Shown: in pieces, positions 51,103 to 60,285 of the stretch | How positions within the stretch are numbered: the stretch's first letter is position 1 | How the letters are laid out: every line of letters begins with the position of its first letter | Origin: Umezawaea sp049997955 | GTDB taxonomy: Bacteria > Actinomycetota > Actinomycetes > Mycobacteriales > Pseudonocardiaceae | Length of the DNA stretch: 64,000 nucleotides | Reading direction: 5' to 3' | Assembly: GCA_049997955.1 (NCBI GenBank) | Contig: JAEBDY010000012.1 | Location: forward strand, 1-64,000 | Notes under the pieces: generated by a model | What the model was told of the DNA's origin: nothing | Seen by the model: only the letters and a program-made list of their open reading frames with translations | Databases searched by the model: none | Made by a program: the position numbers and the translations under genes

Positions 51103-51852
51103 GTGGACGTCGCCGTCGGGTTGCTGACCGTGCGCGCTTCCGGGGCCGCGGCGGCGAAAGCCGCGCTCAGCGGTGGCGCGTCGACGCCGGAGCACATCCA
51201 GTTGCTGCTGCGCTGCGCGGTGCCGGAGGGCTTTCCCGGCGGTGCCGAGCTTCGGTATCCCGATTGCTCGCTGCACGTGCTGCCGGTGGGGGCGGCGATG
51301 CTGACCGTCGCCACGGCCCGGCTGTCGATCGGGTTCGCCGACCTGAAGCCGCTGCTGTTCCAGCCGGTGCCGGTGGCCCCGCCGCTGCGCTCGCTGTTCT
51401 CCGGCGCGGTCGCGCACGTGCTGTCCGCCGCTCCCGTGCTCGACCCGCACGGCTTGGCCCACCACCTGCTGGGGTTGGCCGAACTCGTGCTGCGCAGCGC
51501 GCTCAAGTCCGAATTGGACCGGGTCGACGCGGCGGCCTCCCGCCGCCGCGACGCGGTGGAGTACATGCGGGAGCACCTGTCCGACCCGACGTTGAGCGCG
51601 GACCGGGTCGCCGACGCCCTGTTCATCTCGCGGCGACGGCTCTACCAGCTGTTCGACGACGGCCAGGGCGTGTCGGAGCGCATCAGGGGTCTCCGGATCG
51701 ACCGGGCCAAGGCGCTGCTGGCGGACCCGGCCAAGGCCGCGCGCGGGATCGGCGAGATCGCGCGGGACTGCGGGTTCGTCAGCGCCGCGCACTTCTCCCG
51801 GACGTTCCGCCAGGTGGTCGGCCGGACGCCGAGCGAGTTCCGGGGTCGCTGA
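51103..51852 (+). CDS. AraC-family transcriptional regulator
   Basis: A 249-aa regulator with a C-terminal AraC helix-turn-helix (DRVADALFISRRRLYQLFDD, then IARDCGFVSAAHFSRTFRQV and GRTPSEF). The N-terminal domain resembles the AraC_binding type-2 cupin but is short. GTG 51103 follows a TAGGCT -10-like hexamer by about 8 bases. Its position inside the type VII island, between EspG and the WXG100 genes, suggests it controls the island. Its 3' end overlaps the convergent gene by 74 bases. Confidence 0.8.
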   Translation: MDVAVGLLTVRASGAAAAKAALSGGASTPEHIQLLLRCAVPEGFPGGAELRYPDCSLHVLPVGAAMLTVATARLSIGFADLKPLLFQPVPVAPPLRSLFSGAVAHVLSAAPVLDPHGLAHHLLGLAELVLRSALKSELDRVDAAASRRRDAVEYMREHLSDPTLSADRVADALFISRRRLYQLFDDGQGVSERIRGLRIDRAKALLADPAKAARGIGEIARDCGFVSAAHFSRTFRQVVGRTPSEFRGR

Positions 51853-52348
51853 ACTCCACACCGGACACGAACCGGCCCGCCACGCCCGCGACGTCCAGCC
51901 AGCCGCGCCCGGTCGGCGAGTGCAGGGTGAACACCGCGATCCGCGGGTGGTCCGGGTCCGTCACGACGACCTGGAGCTGGGTGCCCTGCCCCGTCGCGGG
52001 CACGCGTTCCACGATCACCACCGGGTAGCCGGTCGAGGTCTCGCCCTTCGTGACCTCCCGGATGGCCGGGCCGTCGAGGTGCAGGCCCAGCTCGCCGGGG
52101 TCGGCGGGCCGCTCGACCGGCACCACCCCCGCCATGAGCAGCGCGGGGTCCGCGTCCGGGTGCTCGACGACGGCCAGCAGTCCCACGTCGTGCTGGTGCG
52201 CGAGTTCCGCGGCCTGCGTGGCGGACACCTCGAGACCGGGGTCGAGGGTGCCCTTGATCCGGCGCAGCACCGCGAGCAGGTCCGCCGCGGTGCTCTCAGG
52301 GGTGCCGAGCACCACCGGGGTCACCCCCGGCACAGGAGCGAGCCTCAC
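51779..52348 (-). CDS. Type VII cassette protein of unknown function
   Basis: A 189-aa protein in the minus-strand operon. The N-terminal half has ESTAADLLAVLRRIKGTLDP; the middle has GYPVVIVERVPATG, and GRGWLDVAGVAGRF follows. The fold resembles the small ESX-associated proteins that lack a transmembrane part, but I cannot name a family. GTG 52348 overlaps the upstream stop (GTGA). The last 24 codons lie antisense to the 3' end of the AraC gene. Confidence 0.65.
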   Translation of the reverse strand: MRLAPVPGVTPVVLGTPESTAADLLAVLRRIKGTLDPGLEVSATQAAELAHQHDVGLLAVVEHPDADPALLMAGVVPVERPADPGELGLHLDGPAIREVTKGETSTGYPVVIVERVPATGQGTQLQVVVTDPDHPRIAVFTLHSPTGRGWLDVAGVAGRFVSGVEFSDPGTRSASGRPPGGTSGRSARR

Positions 52349-52983
52349 TCCAAGCCCGCCCTGAACGCCGCGCCCGCGCCTCGGGGAGCAGCCGGTCGGG
52401 GTGGGCCGAGCAGCACGGACGCCAGTTCGGCGGTGAGCGACGAGAAGCCCGTCAGCGCGTCCGCGACGACCGTCGACGGCTCCTCGGCGCGCAGCCGCGC
52501 GGCGACCCGGCGGGCCTCCGCGCGGTGGTCGCGCTCCAGCAGCCGCGCCTCCTCCAGCACCTCGTCCAGTTTCCGGGAAAGCTCGTCGTGCCTGTTCAAC
52601 GCCTGCTCGTGGCTCGACGAGTGCGCGGCGGTGAAGCTCGCCAGCGCGCCGGTCCGGTCGACCTCGTCGGCGGCATCGGTCAGGTCGCGCCGCAGCCGGA
52701 GCGCACGCCGGTCCAGGTCCTCGGCCCGCCGCTGGTTGCCCAGCAGGGTGCCCGCCCAGCCGTCGAGGACCTCGGCCGCCGCCCGCATCGCTCGTCGCAC
52801 CGCCGTCAGCTCCGACACCACCGCCTCCAACCGCTCCCTGAAACCCTGCGCCGCCGCACCGGTCCACCGCTCCGGGGGAACGCCGGGGTCCGCGAACGCG
52901 GCAGCGCACCGCTCGCTCGCCGCCGCCACCGCGCCCGCGTCGCCCGGCGTCGGGTCGAACCCGAGGCCCCGGTAGTCAGCCAC
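52345..52983 (-). CDS. WXG100/PPE-like helical protein
   Basis: A 212-aa almost wholly helical protein. ERWTGAAAQGFRERLEAVVS holds a WxG-type turn between two long helices, and ASFTAAHSSSHEQALNRHDE follows. It has no signal peptide. Overlaps on both sides (8 bases upstream, 4 downstream) put it in a tight operon. It is probably a secreted or scaffold partner in the type VII pathway. Confidence 0.75.
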   Translation of the reverse strand: MADYRGLGFDPTPGDAGAVAAASERCAAAFADPGVPPERWTGAAAQGFRERLEAVVSELTAVRRAMRAAAEVLDGWAGTLLGNQRRAEDLDRRALRLRRDLTDAADEVDRTGALASFTAAHSSSHEQALNRHDELSRKLDEVLEEARLLERDHRAEARRVAARLRAEEPSTVVADALTGFSSLTAELASVLLGPPRPAAPRGAGAAFRAGLE

Positions 52984-53242
52984 GGGGCAGCTCGTCCGCC
53001 CGCCGGTAGGTCTCGCCCACCGCGCGCAGCCCGTCCGCCACCGCGTCCAGCTCCACGTCCCGCAGGACCCGCGCCCACTCTGCCATCAGCAGCTCGGCGG
53101 CCCGCGTAACGCCTTCGGGCCCGAGGTCGCCCAGCGGCTCCCGCACCGAGTCCGCCGCCGCGCGCACCTCCTCGGCCGACTCGTCGAGCCGTCCGGCGAA
53201 CGCGGTCAGCTCGTCCGGGTCTACCTGGTAGCCCCCGGTCAT
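52976..53242 (-). CDS. Small WXG100-like (ESX) protein
   Basis: An 88-aa two-helix protein: VDPDELTAFAGRLDESAEEV, then LLMAEWARVLRDVELDAVAD. It matches the ESX-1-type small-helical family (DUF2580/EspC) in length and hydrophobic pattern. The ATGA overlap with the upstream gene indicates coupled translation. It is likely exported as a dimer with its neighbour. Confidence 0.75.
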   Translation of the reverse strand: MTGGYQVDPDELTAFAGRLDESAEEVRAAADSVREPLGDLGPEGVTRAAELLMAEWARVLRDVELDAVADGLRAVGETYRRADELPRG

Positions 53243-54465
53243 TCGCCGAGCACCGGCGGGAACGCGGGCGGCAGGTCGTCGAGCAGGTCGAGGCCCAGTT
53301 CGTAGCGGTTGCGGTGCTCGCGGTCCTCCTCGCGGTTGGCGGGCGCCATCGGCGGGTACATGCCCGCGCCCTGGGGGCCGCCCGCGCCGGACCCGAAGCC
53401 ACCGCGGGCCGCTGCCGCACCGCCGGGCATCGCTCCGATCACGCCGGACGCGCCACCGAATCCCGAACCGCCACCGAATCCGGCACCGCCACCGGGTCCG
53501 ACGCCGGTGCCGGTCCCGAAGGAGCCGCCGGGACCGTACGCGGCGCCGGGTCCGTTCGGGGCGCCGCCGAAGCCGGACTGGGAGCCGAACGCGCCGGAGC
53601 CGCCAGCACCGGGAACGCCCGGCGTCGCGCCGGTCACCGAGGCCACACCGGTCGTGCCGTCCGGCCGCTCGTCGAGCGGGAACGCGGGCGTGGGACCACC
53701 GGGGGGAACGGGGTTCGGCGTGGGGACGGGGGTCGGGGTGGGCCAGTTGTTCGGCGGCGGCACCGGGGTGGTCGGGGTTCGCTGGTCCGGCTTGATCTCG
53801 GTGCCCACCGGGGCCTGGTCGAACATCGGCAGCCGCGTGCCGACGTCGTGGCTCGCGGACTCGTACTGCTCCATCACCCGGACGGCCCGGTCCATGGCAT
53901 CCTGCTGCTCCCGCTTGTTCGGCTCGTGGTCGTCCAGGAGCTGATCGAGCATGTACGCGCCCTCCGGGCCGTCCAGGGCGGTCACGTCGTACCCGTCGCG
54001 GAACCACTTCTCGGCGTCCACGTGCACCGGCTCGGGCATCGCCCTGGCGGCCTCGTCCACCGCCGCGGTGTAGGTGTCGAGACCGGAGCCGACCTGGTAA
54101 GCGCGCTGCGAGGCGTCCGCGGCCCACTCGGTGAGCCGGGACGCCGACCCGGCGCCCGCCACGGCCGACGGCCCCTTCCACGACAGCACCAGGGTCTGCA
54201 CGATCTTGTGCACGTCCGCGGTCGCCTGGTCGACGTCGGTGGCGAGGCGCTGCCACTCGTAGGTGCGGGTGGCCATCTGCCCGGTGTTCGCGGACTTCAC
54301 CATGTCCCAGAGCTGCCGGTGCTGGTACGCCCGCCAGTTGATCTTGCCGAAGTTCTCCGGTTCCCGGTTGGCCTTGCGCTGCTTGACCCGCTTTTCGTTC
54401 GTCTTCCGCTGCCCCTTGGTGTACCCGTGCAGCTCCGAGTAGTACCCGCCCCTGCGCTCGTTCAC
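53239..54465 (-). CDS. PPE-like type VII substrate with Gly/Pro-rich tail
   Basis: A 408-aa protein. After a very basic N-terminus (QRKTNEKRVKQRKANREPEN), residues 40-210 form a PPE-like helical domain with LSWKGPSAVAGAGSASRLTE (WxG-type turn). Residues 215-390 are a Pro/Thr- then Gly-rich disordered tail with GFGGGSGFGG-like repeats. This layout is that of a secreted PPE-type substrate, the expected client of EspG. The C-terminus is acidic, then hydrophobic (DDLPPAFPPVLGE). Confidence 0.8.
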   Translation of the reverse strand: MNERRGGYYSELHGYTKGQRKTNEKRVKQRKANREPENFGKINWRAYQHRQLWDMVKSANTGQMATRTYEWQRLATDVDQATADVHKIVQTLVLSWKGPSAVAGAGSASRLTEWAADASQRAYQVGSGLDTYTAAVDEAARAMPEPVHVDAEKWFRDGYDVTALDGPEGAYMLDQLLDDHEPNKREQQDAMDRAVRVMEQYESASHDVGTRLPMFDQAPVGTEIKPDQRTPTTPVPPPNNWPTPTPVPTPNPVPPGGPTPAFPLDERPDGTTGVASVTGATPGVPGAGGSGAFGSQSGFGGAPNGPGAAYGPGGSFGTGTGVGPGGGAGFGGGSGFGGASGVIGAMPGGAAAARGGFGSGAGGPQGAGMYPPMAPANREEDREHRNRYELGLDLLDDLPPAFPPVLGE

Positions 54466-54929
54466 AGTCGCCCCATGGTCCGCGCCGATTCCTCGTCCTG
54501 CGTCTGGTGGGTCGCGCGCACGTGCTGCAACGCCCCGCGCAACCCGTCCAACTCCTCCAGGTAGGAGCGCAGGGCCGCGCGCACGCCGCCGCCCACGTCG
54601 CCGGCGCGCAGCCCGAACGCCCGCCGCATGTTCAACGAGACCGGACCCTTCCCGTCGCCCAGCGGCTCCTCCGCCTCGCGGCCCGCCCGCTCCAGGAGGT
54701 CGGACAGCACGCCGTGGAGCCGGTCCAGGTCGGACACCGCGCCGGTGAACGCGTCCAGGTCCAGTTCGATGAGGTCACCGCCCTCGGCCACGACGTCGGC
54801 CGTCCCGGCCCCCTTCGGCGCGGCGACCTCGGACGGCACGACCATGCCGACCGAGGTCTCTTCCCGCAGTTCCTTGCGCAACCGTTCGGCGTCCTCGACG
54901 CCGCGCACCCTGACGACCATGACGCACAT
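54462..54929 (-). CDS. Helical protein heading the type VII minus-strand operon
   Basis: A 155-aa, mostly helical protein. It has VRGVEDAERLRKELREETSV then a helix pair with LDRLHGVLSDLLERAGREAE and LRSYLEELDGLRGALQHVRA. Its stop overlaps the start of the PPE-like gene by 4 bases. ATG 54929 or the in-frame ATG 54920 is the start; neither has a strong ribosome site. Function is inferred only from operon membership. Confidence 0.65.
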   Translation of the reverse strand: MCVMVVRVRGVEDAERLRKELREETSVGMVVPSEVAAPKGAGTADVVAEGGDLIELDLDAFTGAVSDLDRLHGVLSDLLERAGREAEEPLGDGKGPVSLNMRRAFGLRAGDVGGGVRAALRSYLEELDGLRGALQHVRATHQTQDEESARTMGRL

Positions 54930-55687
54930 CGTGATCGGCTCGCGCGCGTGTGACCAGACCGGGTGCACGGAGGAGCATCGACGGTGCACGCTCGGACAAG
55001 CCCGAAGCCCTGCCGACCACGCAGATCGCACCCCGTCGGGAGCCTGGCCGTCGTTGATTCCCGGAGTGCCGGATGCCACCTCCGCAGTACGTCCGCGCTG
55101 TGAACGGCAGGGAAACGATCACTCAAGCGTGCTTTTGGTGGTGCCTCGGCTGGTCTGCCTGCGGTGGTGACTTTCGAGCCGCACTCGGTCGAGTAACCGG
55201 ATTGGCGCGGCTCTGCTTCGCCAATTCCACCGCGCATGGTATTGGCGCTGTCCTGTCGGATCGCTCGCAAGGGCTGTTCGAAGTTTGACCGTCACCCTGT
55301 GGCCGGTCGAAAACCGCTCGTGCGAGGCGCTTTCATGAGATTCACGCCGACGGTCCGACTTCTTCTTTCTGCTCCGAAACGGAGTATCACTGCTGGTTGC
55401 GGCGTCGATCTGAGTTGGAGAATCGTCGGGAAATTGCGAACAAGCGGATTGCTCACGTTTTCTCCGCCTGCTTCGACCAATTGTAACGGTTTGACTGTCT
55501 GAATCAAGAATGTGTAACAAGGCAGGGCGTTTGGTCGATCTTCGGAGTGAGGTCGCACGGTTCACCTGGTCGATAAATCGTCACGCCAGTTTCGGCAACC
55601 TCATTTCTGATAACCGTGAGGATTCCTCGTATTTCGACGGCGAACCCGGTCGAGAAATCTGGAATCGCACACAGGGAAGAGCGGGTC
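54930..55687. other. 750-bp low-GC region without a gene
   Basis: The stretch from about 55100 to 55650 is clearly AT-richer than its neighbours. Short open frames occur on both strands, but none has recognisable content or a good ribosome site. It holds the divergent promoters of the type VII operon and of the small secreted-protein genes, and may be a recent insertion. Confidence 0.5.
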
Positions 55688-56035
55688 GTGAAAGGTGGAC
55701 CGGGCAGGTGCGCGATCATCGCCCTGATCATCGTCTTCGAGTTGAGCCACGCGGGGTTCGCGATCGGCGTGGCGGCGTCCGCGGGGGCCGGTCTGTCCTC
55801 GACGGTGACCGTGTTGATCGACGGCGCCACCGGCGAATGGACGCCCGCGCCCAGCCGGTCGAGCGCTGCGGCGCCGACGACCACCGGCACCGCCGCCCAG
55901 ACCCCCACGGCGCCACCTGACGCGCTGCCGGACCAGTCGGCCGCCCCGACCACGCCGTCCACGTCCGAGGCGACCAGCACCACGCCGGCCGCCGAGTCCT
56001 CCGGTTCCAGCGAGCCGGACCCCGTGACTCCCTGA
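55688..56035 (+). CDS. Small membrane protein with Ser/Thr/Pro-rich outer tail
   Basis: A 115-aa protein. GTG 55688 leads into one membrane segment (CAIIALIIVFELSHAGFAIG), then a long Ser/Thr/Pro/Ala-rich tail (APTTTGTAAQTPTAPPDALP). GGAAGAG lies about 7 bases upstream. The membrane part could be an uncleaved signal anchor. It is followed by another small exported protein. Confidence 0.6.
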   Translation: MKGGPGRCAIIALIIVFELSHAGFAIGVAASAGAGLSSTVTVLIDGATGEWTPAPSRSSAAAPTTTGTAAQTPTAPPDALPDQSAAPTTPSTSEATSTTPAAESSGSSEPDPVTP

Positions 56036-56145
56036 CCACCGGGCTGTCCGCACACCGCCGCGCTGCTCGGATCCACGACCGGCACAGCGTCCACGACCCC
56101 TCGCGGCTTCCGCCACGGGGTTCCTCCCGCACAAGGAGAATCGCC

Positions 56146-56640
56146 ATGCAGGTCAACAAGAAGGCCAAGTCCGTGCTCGTCGTCGCCGCCATCGGCACGA
56201 CCCTGGGCGTCGGCGGTTTCGCCATCGCCTCGTTCGTCCAGGGGAGCACCGCGGACGGCGTGTCCGGCTCCGCCGAGGCGATGGTCCCCGCCACCGTGAC
56301 CGGCGCGCAGACCGGGACGCTCCTGCCCGGCGAGAAGGCCTACGTCACCCTCACCCTGTCCAACCCGAACGCCAACGTCAAGATCAAGTTGATGACCGTG
56401 ACCCCCGGTGAAGTCGTGATCGACAGCGTTGCCAACCCCGCCGACATGGCCTACTGCCTCGGGCAGGTCGAACTGTCCACCGCGGGCGCGGACCCCCTCC
56501 TGCCGACGCTGGCCGTGAGCGAGGCCAACTTCCCGTACAAGCTGACCGACGCCGTGAAGCTCAAGGACGACACCGACATCCGCTGCCAGGCCATGACGTA
56601 CCACACCACCTGGACCGCCCAGTTCCAGGCCGTCCGCTAG
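56146..56640 (+). CDS. Exported protein of unknown function
   Basis: A 164-aa protein. Residues 1-30 are a signal peptide or anchor (KKAKSVLVVAAIGTTLGVGG). The mature part is beta-rich (YVTLTLSNPNANVKIKLMTV) and has two Cys (near residues 104 and 147) that may form a disulfide. AAGGAGAA precedes the ATG. It appears to be paired with the upstream small membrane protein. Confidence 0.75.
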   Translation: MQVNKKAKSVLVVAAIGTTLGVGGFAIASFVQGSTADGVSGSAEAMVPATVTGAQTGTLLPGEKAYVTLTLSNPNANVKIKLMTVTPGEVVIDSVANPADMAYCLGQVELSTAGADPLLPTLAVSEANFPYKLTDAVKLKDDTDIRCQAMTYHTTWTAQFQAVR

Positions 56641-56742
56641 GTCGGGGAACGACCCCGCGGTCCAGCAGTCCGCGCTGGGCCGTTCGGGGCCCCTGATCGC
56701 TTCCCGGTCCGGAATCGGCGGGTGAAGGGGCAGGATCGTCGC

Positions 56743-59421
56743 GTGGACGCCGAACCCGACCCGCGCGACGAGGACGACGGCGGTGAGGGCAAGGTCGAGC
56801 AGGTCGGGTTCGCGACGACGTCGGGCACCGTGGTGCAGGCAGGCCGGGACGCGGTGGTCACGGTCCATCACGTCCACGCTGCTCCCGGCGGGCCGGGACC
56901 AGCCGGTCGACTGGACGAGGCCGCCTCGCGGTTGGCCGCCGCCGTGCGCTCCCAGTGGGTGCGCGAGGTCGAGGCCAGGCGTGCCTACGACCCGCGCCCG
57001 CTCCGGGTGCGCTGGCACCCCGCGCCGGTCGGTCTCGTGGACCACCAGGCCAACATCACCCGGCGACCTGACGGGGCACCCCTGCCCGCTGACGTGGCGG
57101 AAGAGTTGGACGGGATCGTCGAGCTGTACCGGCAGGTGCCCGATGGCCGGATGCTGGTCCTCGGCAGGCCCGGCTCGGGAAAGACGATCTTGGCGGTGCA
57201 CTTCCTGCTGACCGTGCTGTCGTCGCGCGACCTGGTCGGGGACAGGGTCCCCGTGCTGTTCAGCCTGGGGTCCTGGAACCCGGCGGTGCCGTTGCGCGAC
57301 TGGCTGGCCGACCAGCTGGCACAGGACTACCCGATCGGTCTCAAGCTCGCCACCGATCTGGTGGAGGGCGAACGGGTGCTCCCGGTTCTCGACGGTTTCG
57401 ACGAGATCGCCGACGGCCTCCACGACAGCGCCCTGGACAGGCTGAACGCGACCACCATGCCCCTGGTGGTGACCAGCCGACCCGACGAGTACCGGTCGGC
57501 GGTCGAGACCACCACGCGCCGCCTGTCACGGGCGGTCGCGGTGGAACTGGAGGACCTCGCCCCCGCGGACCGAGCGGACTACCTGACCCGCACCACGCAC
57601 CGGACCGCCGTCCTCGACGACCGGACGGTCCCGCTCTGGGACCCCGTCCTGCGACGTCTGGAACACGAGCCGGACAGCACCGCGTCCCGCAACCTCGACC
57701 AGGCGCTCGGCACACCGCTGATGGTGGGCCTGGCCCGCACCGTCTACGGCGAGTCGACGGACGCCGACCCCGCCGAACTCCTGGACGTGGAGCGCTTCCC
57801 GACCGCGCGACACGTCGAACAGCACCTGCTGGCGTCCTGGGTGCCCGCGGTCTACCGCTCCTCTCCCAGCGAGGTGGGGTGGGAGCCCGAACAGGTCGAG
57901 CACTGGCTGGGCTTCCTCGCGCGACACCTGCGGAGGTCCGACACCCCGAACCTGGCGTGGTGGCAGCTCGACAAGGTCGTGCCGTGGCCACTGCGCGCAC
58001 TCCTCACCAGCGTCACCACCGGAGCGGTCGCGGCGGGCTGGGCGGGGTTGGTCCTCGGGTCGCCCATCGCGTTCCTGCTGGGACTCCCGGTGGCGGCTGC
58101 GGTCGCGCTCGCCGTCGACGTGGGGTGGCGGCGGTCGAGGGCGCTCTGCGCGTTCCTGATCGGCTTGGCGTTCGGAACGCTCCTCGTGCTCCGCGCGCCG
58201 GACAAGGTCGTGGCGTTCTTCACCACAGGCAGAGGTGCCGTTCGCCCCCTGGCCGTGGGGCTGTTGACGTTGGGGCTCAACCGGATCGCGGGTCGATCCA
58301 CCCCCGTCCCCTCCTACATCCGGGTGCGAGGTCGTCCGCGTCCTGGCGAGATCTGGCGAAAAGCCCGTTTCGCCGTCGTCGGCGCACTACTTGGCGAGCT
58401 GTTCATCGTCTACCTGGTCCTCTTCCCGTACAACGGCCTGCGGGACACGCCGTTGCACTTCGCATCGGCGAGATTCGTCTTCGCGTCGGCCGCGGGCATC
58501 TCGATCGGCCTGTTCATCGCTCTGGTGTGGGGCGTCATATCGGATTTCTCCGTTCGCTTGCGCCCCAAGCAGTTCATCATCATCTACATCATCGCGATCA
58601 CCCTCTGCAGCTGGGCAGAACTGACCATCGGGACAGGCCGTGTCCCGATCGAGATGTTTCCCGGGTTTCTGCTGTTCAGCCTGATCATGTCGTTGGAAGC
58701 CAACGGCGATGCCGGGACCGTCACAGGCATCCGGAAGCAGCTCGTCGACTTCAAGTTGGCAGGCTACGTGGTGATGAGTGGCGTGAGTGGCATGGTCGGC
58801 GGAGCGGCACTGGGTGTGGTCGGGGCGATCACCGGGTCCTACCCCGACTTCAGTGGTGACGAGCAGTTTCAGAGCTGGTGGGGCATCCCGCTCTTCGCGA
58901 CGGTCTGCGGCGCGGCAGGCACGCTGTTCGGCACCGGGGCCGCGATCCTGGCGCGCGCTGTGCGGGTGATCACCGACTTCGAGGGCAAGATCGACCTGAG
59001 GAGCGCGACCAGCCCGGCGAAGTCGCTGGCGATGGACCGGTCGAACGCGTTCGTCCAGGCGACCGCCGCCGCGCTGCTGCTCGGCGCCCTCACCTGGACC
59101 GTGCTCACCGCCGCCGACCAGGATCCGCGGAGGAGCGTCGACTTCGCACTGCTGGTGGGTGGAATCGCGGGCATCGTGCTGCTGTTGTCGGGCAAGGCGT
59201 GGGGGCGTTGGCTGGTCGTGGCGCGCTTCTGGCTGCCGTTGGCGGGAAAGGTGCCGTGGCGGTTCCCGCGGTTCCTGGCCGACGCCCGGCAGCGCGGCGT
59301 CCTGCGCCAAGCGGGTGCCGTCCACCAGTTCCGCCACGTCCGCCTCCAGGACCACTGCACCCGCGCGCACGCCGGACCCGACGACGTGCGCGCGGCTCCC
59401 CACGACTCCGAACGACCCTGA
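56743..59421 (+). CDS. Membrane-anchored NACHT-domain NTPase
   Basis: An 892-aa STAND-type protein. Residues 18-50 have the actinobacterial motif VGFATTSGTVVQAGRDAVVT. The NACHT ATPase has Walker A GRPGSGKT near residue 141 and Walker B LPVLDGFDEIAD near residue 212, with a conserved TSRPDEY. From residue 430 to about 850 there are roughly ten membrane segments. STAND proteins act as nucleotide-driven signalling switches; a membrane effector half would suggest a response such as depolarisation. GTG 56743 is preferred over GTG 56722. Confidence 0.85.
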   Translation: MDAEPDPRDEDDGGEGKVEQVGFATTSGTVVQAGRDAVVTVHHVHAAPGGPGPAGRLDEAASRLAAAVRSQWVREVEARRAYDPRPLRVRWHPAPVGLVDHQANITRRPDGAPLPADVAEELDGIVELYRQVPDGRMLVLGRPGSGKTILAVHFLLTVLSSRDLVGDRVPVLFSLGSWNPAVPLRDWLADQLAQDYPIGLKLATDLVEGERVLPVLDGFDEIADGLHDSALDRLNATTMPLVVTSRPDEYRSAVETTTRRLSRAVAVELEDLAPADRADYLTRTTHRTAVLDDRTVPLWDPVLRRLEHEPDSTASRNLDQALGTPLMVGLARTVYGESTDADPAELLDVERFPTARHVEQHLLASWVPAVYRSSPSEVGWEPEQVEHWLGFLARHLRRSDTPNLAWWQLDKVVPWPLRALLTSVTTGAVAAGWAGLVLGSPIAFLLGLPVAAAVALAVDVGWRRSRALCAFLIGLAFGTLLVLRAPDKVVAFFTTGRGAVRPLAVGLLTLGLNRIAGRSTPVPSYIRVRGRPRPGEIWRKARFAVVGALLGELFIVYLVLFPYNGLRDTPLHFASARFVFASAAGISIGLFIALVWGVISDFSVRLRPKQFIIIYIIAITLCSWAELTIGTGRVPIEMFPGFLLFSLIMSLEANGDAGTVTGIRKQLVDFKLAGYVVMSGVSGMVGGAALGVVGAITGSYPDFSGDEQFQSWWGIPLFATVCGAAGTLFGTGAAILARAVRVITDFEGKIDLRSATSPAKSLAMDRSNAFVQATAAALLLGALTWTVLTAADQDPRRSVDFALLVGGIAGIVLLLSGKAWGRWLVVARFWLPLAGKVPWRFPRFLADARQRGVLRQAGAVHQFRHVRLQDHCTRAHAGPDDVRAAPHDSERP

Positions 59422-59439
59422 CGATCGGCAGCGCGGGTG

Positions 59440-60285
59440 TCATCGCGCACCCACGCTGTCCGTCGGCTCGGCGGCAGGAAGGCCGTAGTCGCCCGGCGGC
59501 AGCACCCGGCGCTCGTGCCGGACGGCGGCGATGACCTGGAGCCCGGCGCTGAGCACCGCGTAGCCGACCAGCAACCAGGTGAACGAGTGCGGCTGGCGGT
59601 TCCCCCAAACCAGGTCGAGGAACACCGGCACGGCGAACATCGCCGGGAACGCGACGTCCGCGTTCTCGGCGCGCACCAGTTCGTCCACGGCACGGGTGGC
59701 TTCGTCGTCCGCGATGACCGGTGCGCGCAGCGTGCTGGTCAGGACGACCGCGGTGGAGAGCGCGCCGATCGCGAGCACACCGAGCCAGCTCCACGCGTAG
59801 GTCTTGGCGGGAGTCGTCAGGAACATGGTGGTGCCCAGTGCCGCTCCGCCGAGGAAGGTGACCGCCAGCGCGGCGAGGTACCAGCCGCCGAGCACCTTCC
59901 ACCACGGCTGTCGGAGCGGGTTCGCGTCGACCAGTGCTCCTCGTGCGGCGAGCTTGCGGTCCACGCGCAACCACGTCCGCCACACCGCGAGCTGGTGCGC
60001 GCAGCAGATGAAGTAGATGGGGATGCCCTCGGGCATGTCCTTGCCGCGCACGTTCGGCAGCTTCTGCAACATCCAGTATCCGGTGATCCCGGCAACGGCC
60101 AGCAGCACGAAGACCAGGTAGTACCTGAACCAGACGCGCTGTCGATGCCGCATGCCGAGCCGGACCGCCAGGAAAGGCCTCGGGCTGCTGACCGGGGCCC
60201 CCCGCTTGGACAGCCACTTGCGAGCCGCATCGGCCTCCTGCGGTGTCACCGGGCCCAAGCCCCAGCCACCCTCTGCTTCCGTCAT
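59440..60285 (-). CDS. Integral membrane protein of unknown function
   Basis: A 281-aa protein with about six membrane segments (including YYLVFVLLAVAGITGYWMLQ, GVLAIGALSTAVVLTSTL and FTWLLVGYAVLSAGLQVIAA). The N-terminus is hydrophilic, and a small acidic region ADDEATRAVDELVRAENADV sits in a loop. ATG 60285 follows a run of G residues; GTG 60303 is in frame. It converges on the NACHT gene, 18 bases apart. No family recognised. Confidence 0.7.
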   Translation of the reverse strand: MTEAEGGWGLGPVTPQEADAARKWLSKRGAPVSSPRPFLAVRLGMRHRQRVWFRYYLVFVLLAVAGITGYWMLQKLPNVRGKDMPEGIPIYFICCAHQLAVWRTWLRVDRKLAARGALVDANPLRQPWWKVLGGWYLAALAVTFLGGAALGTTMFLTTPAKTYAWSWLGVLAIGALSTAVVLTSTLRAPVIADDEATRAVDELVRAENADVAFPAMFAVPVFLDLVWGNRQPHSFTWLLVGYAVLSAGLQVIAAVRHERRVLPPGDYGLPAAEPTDSVGAR

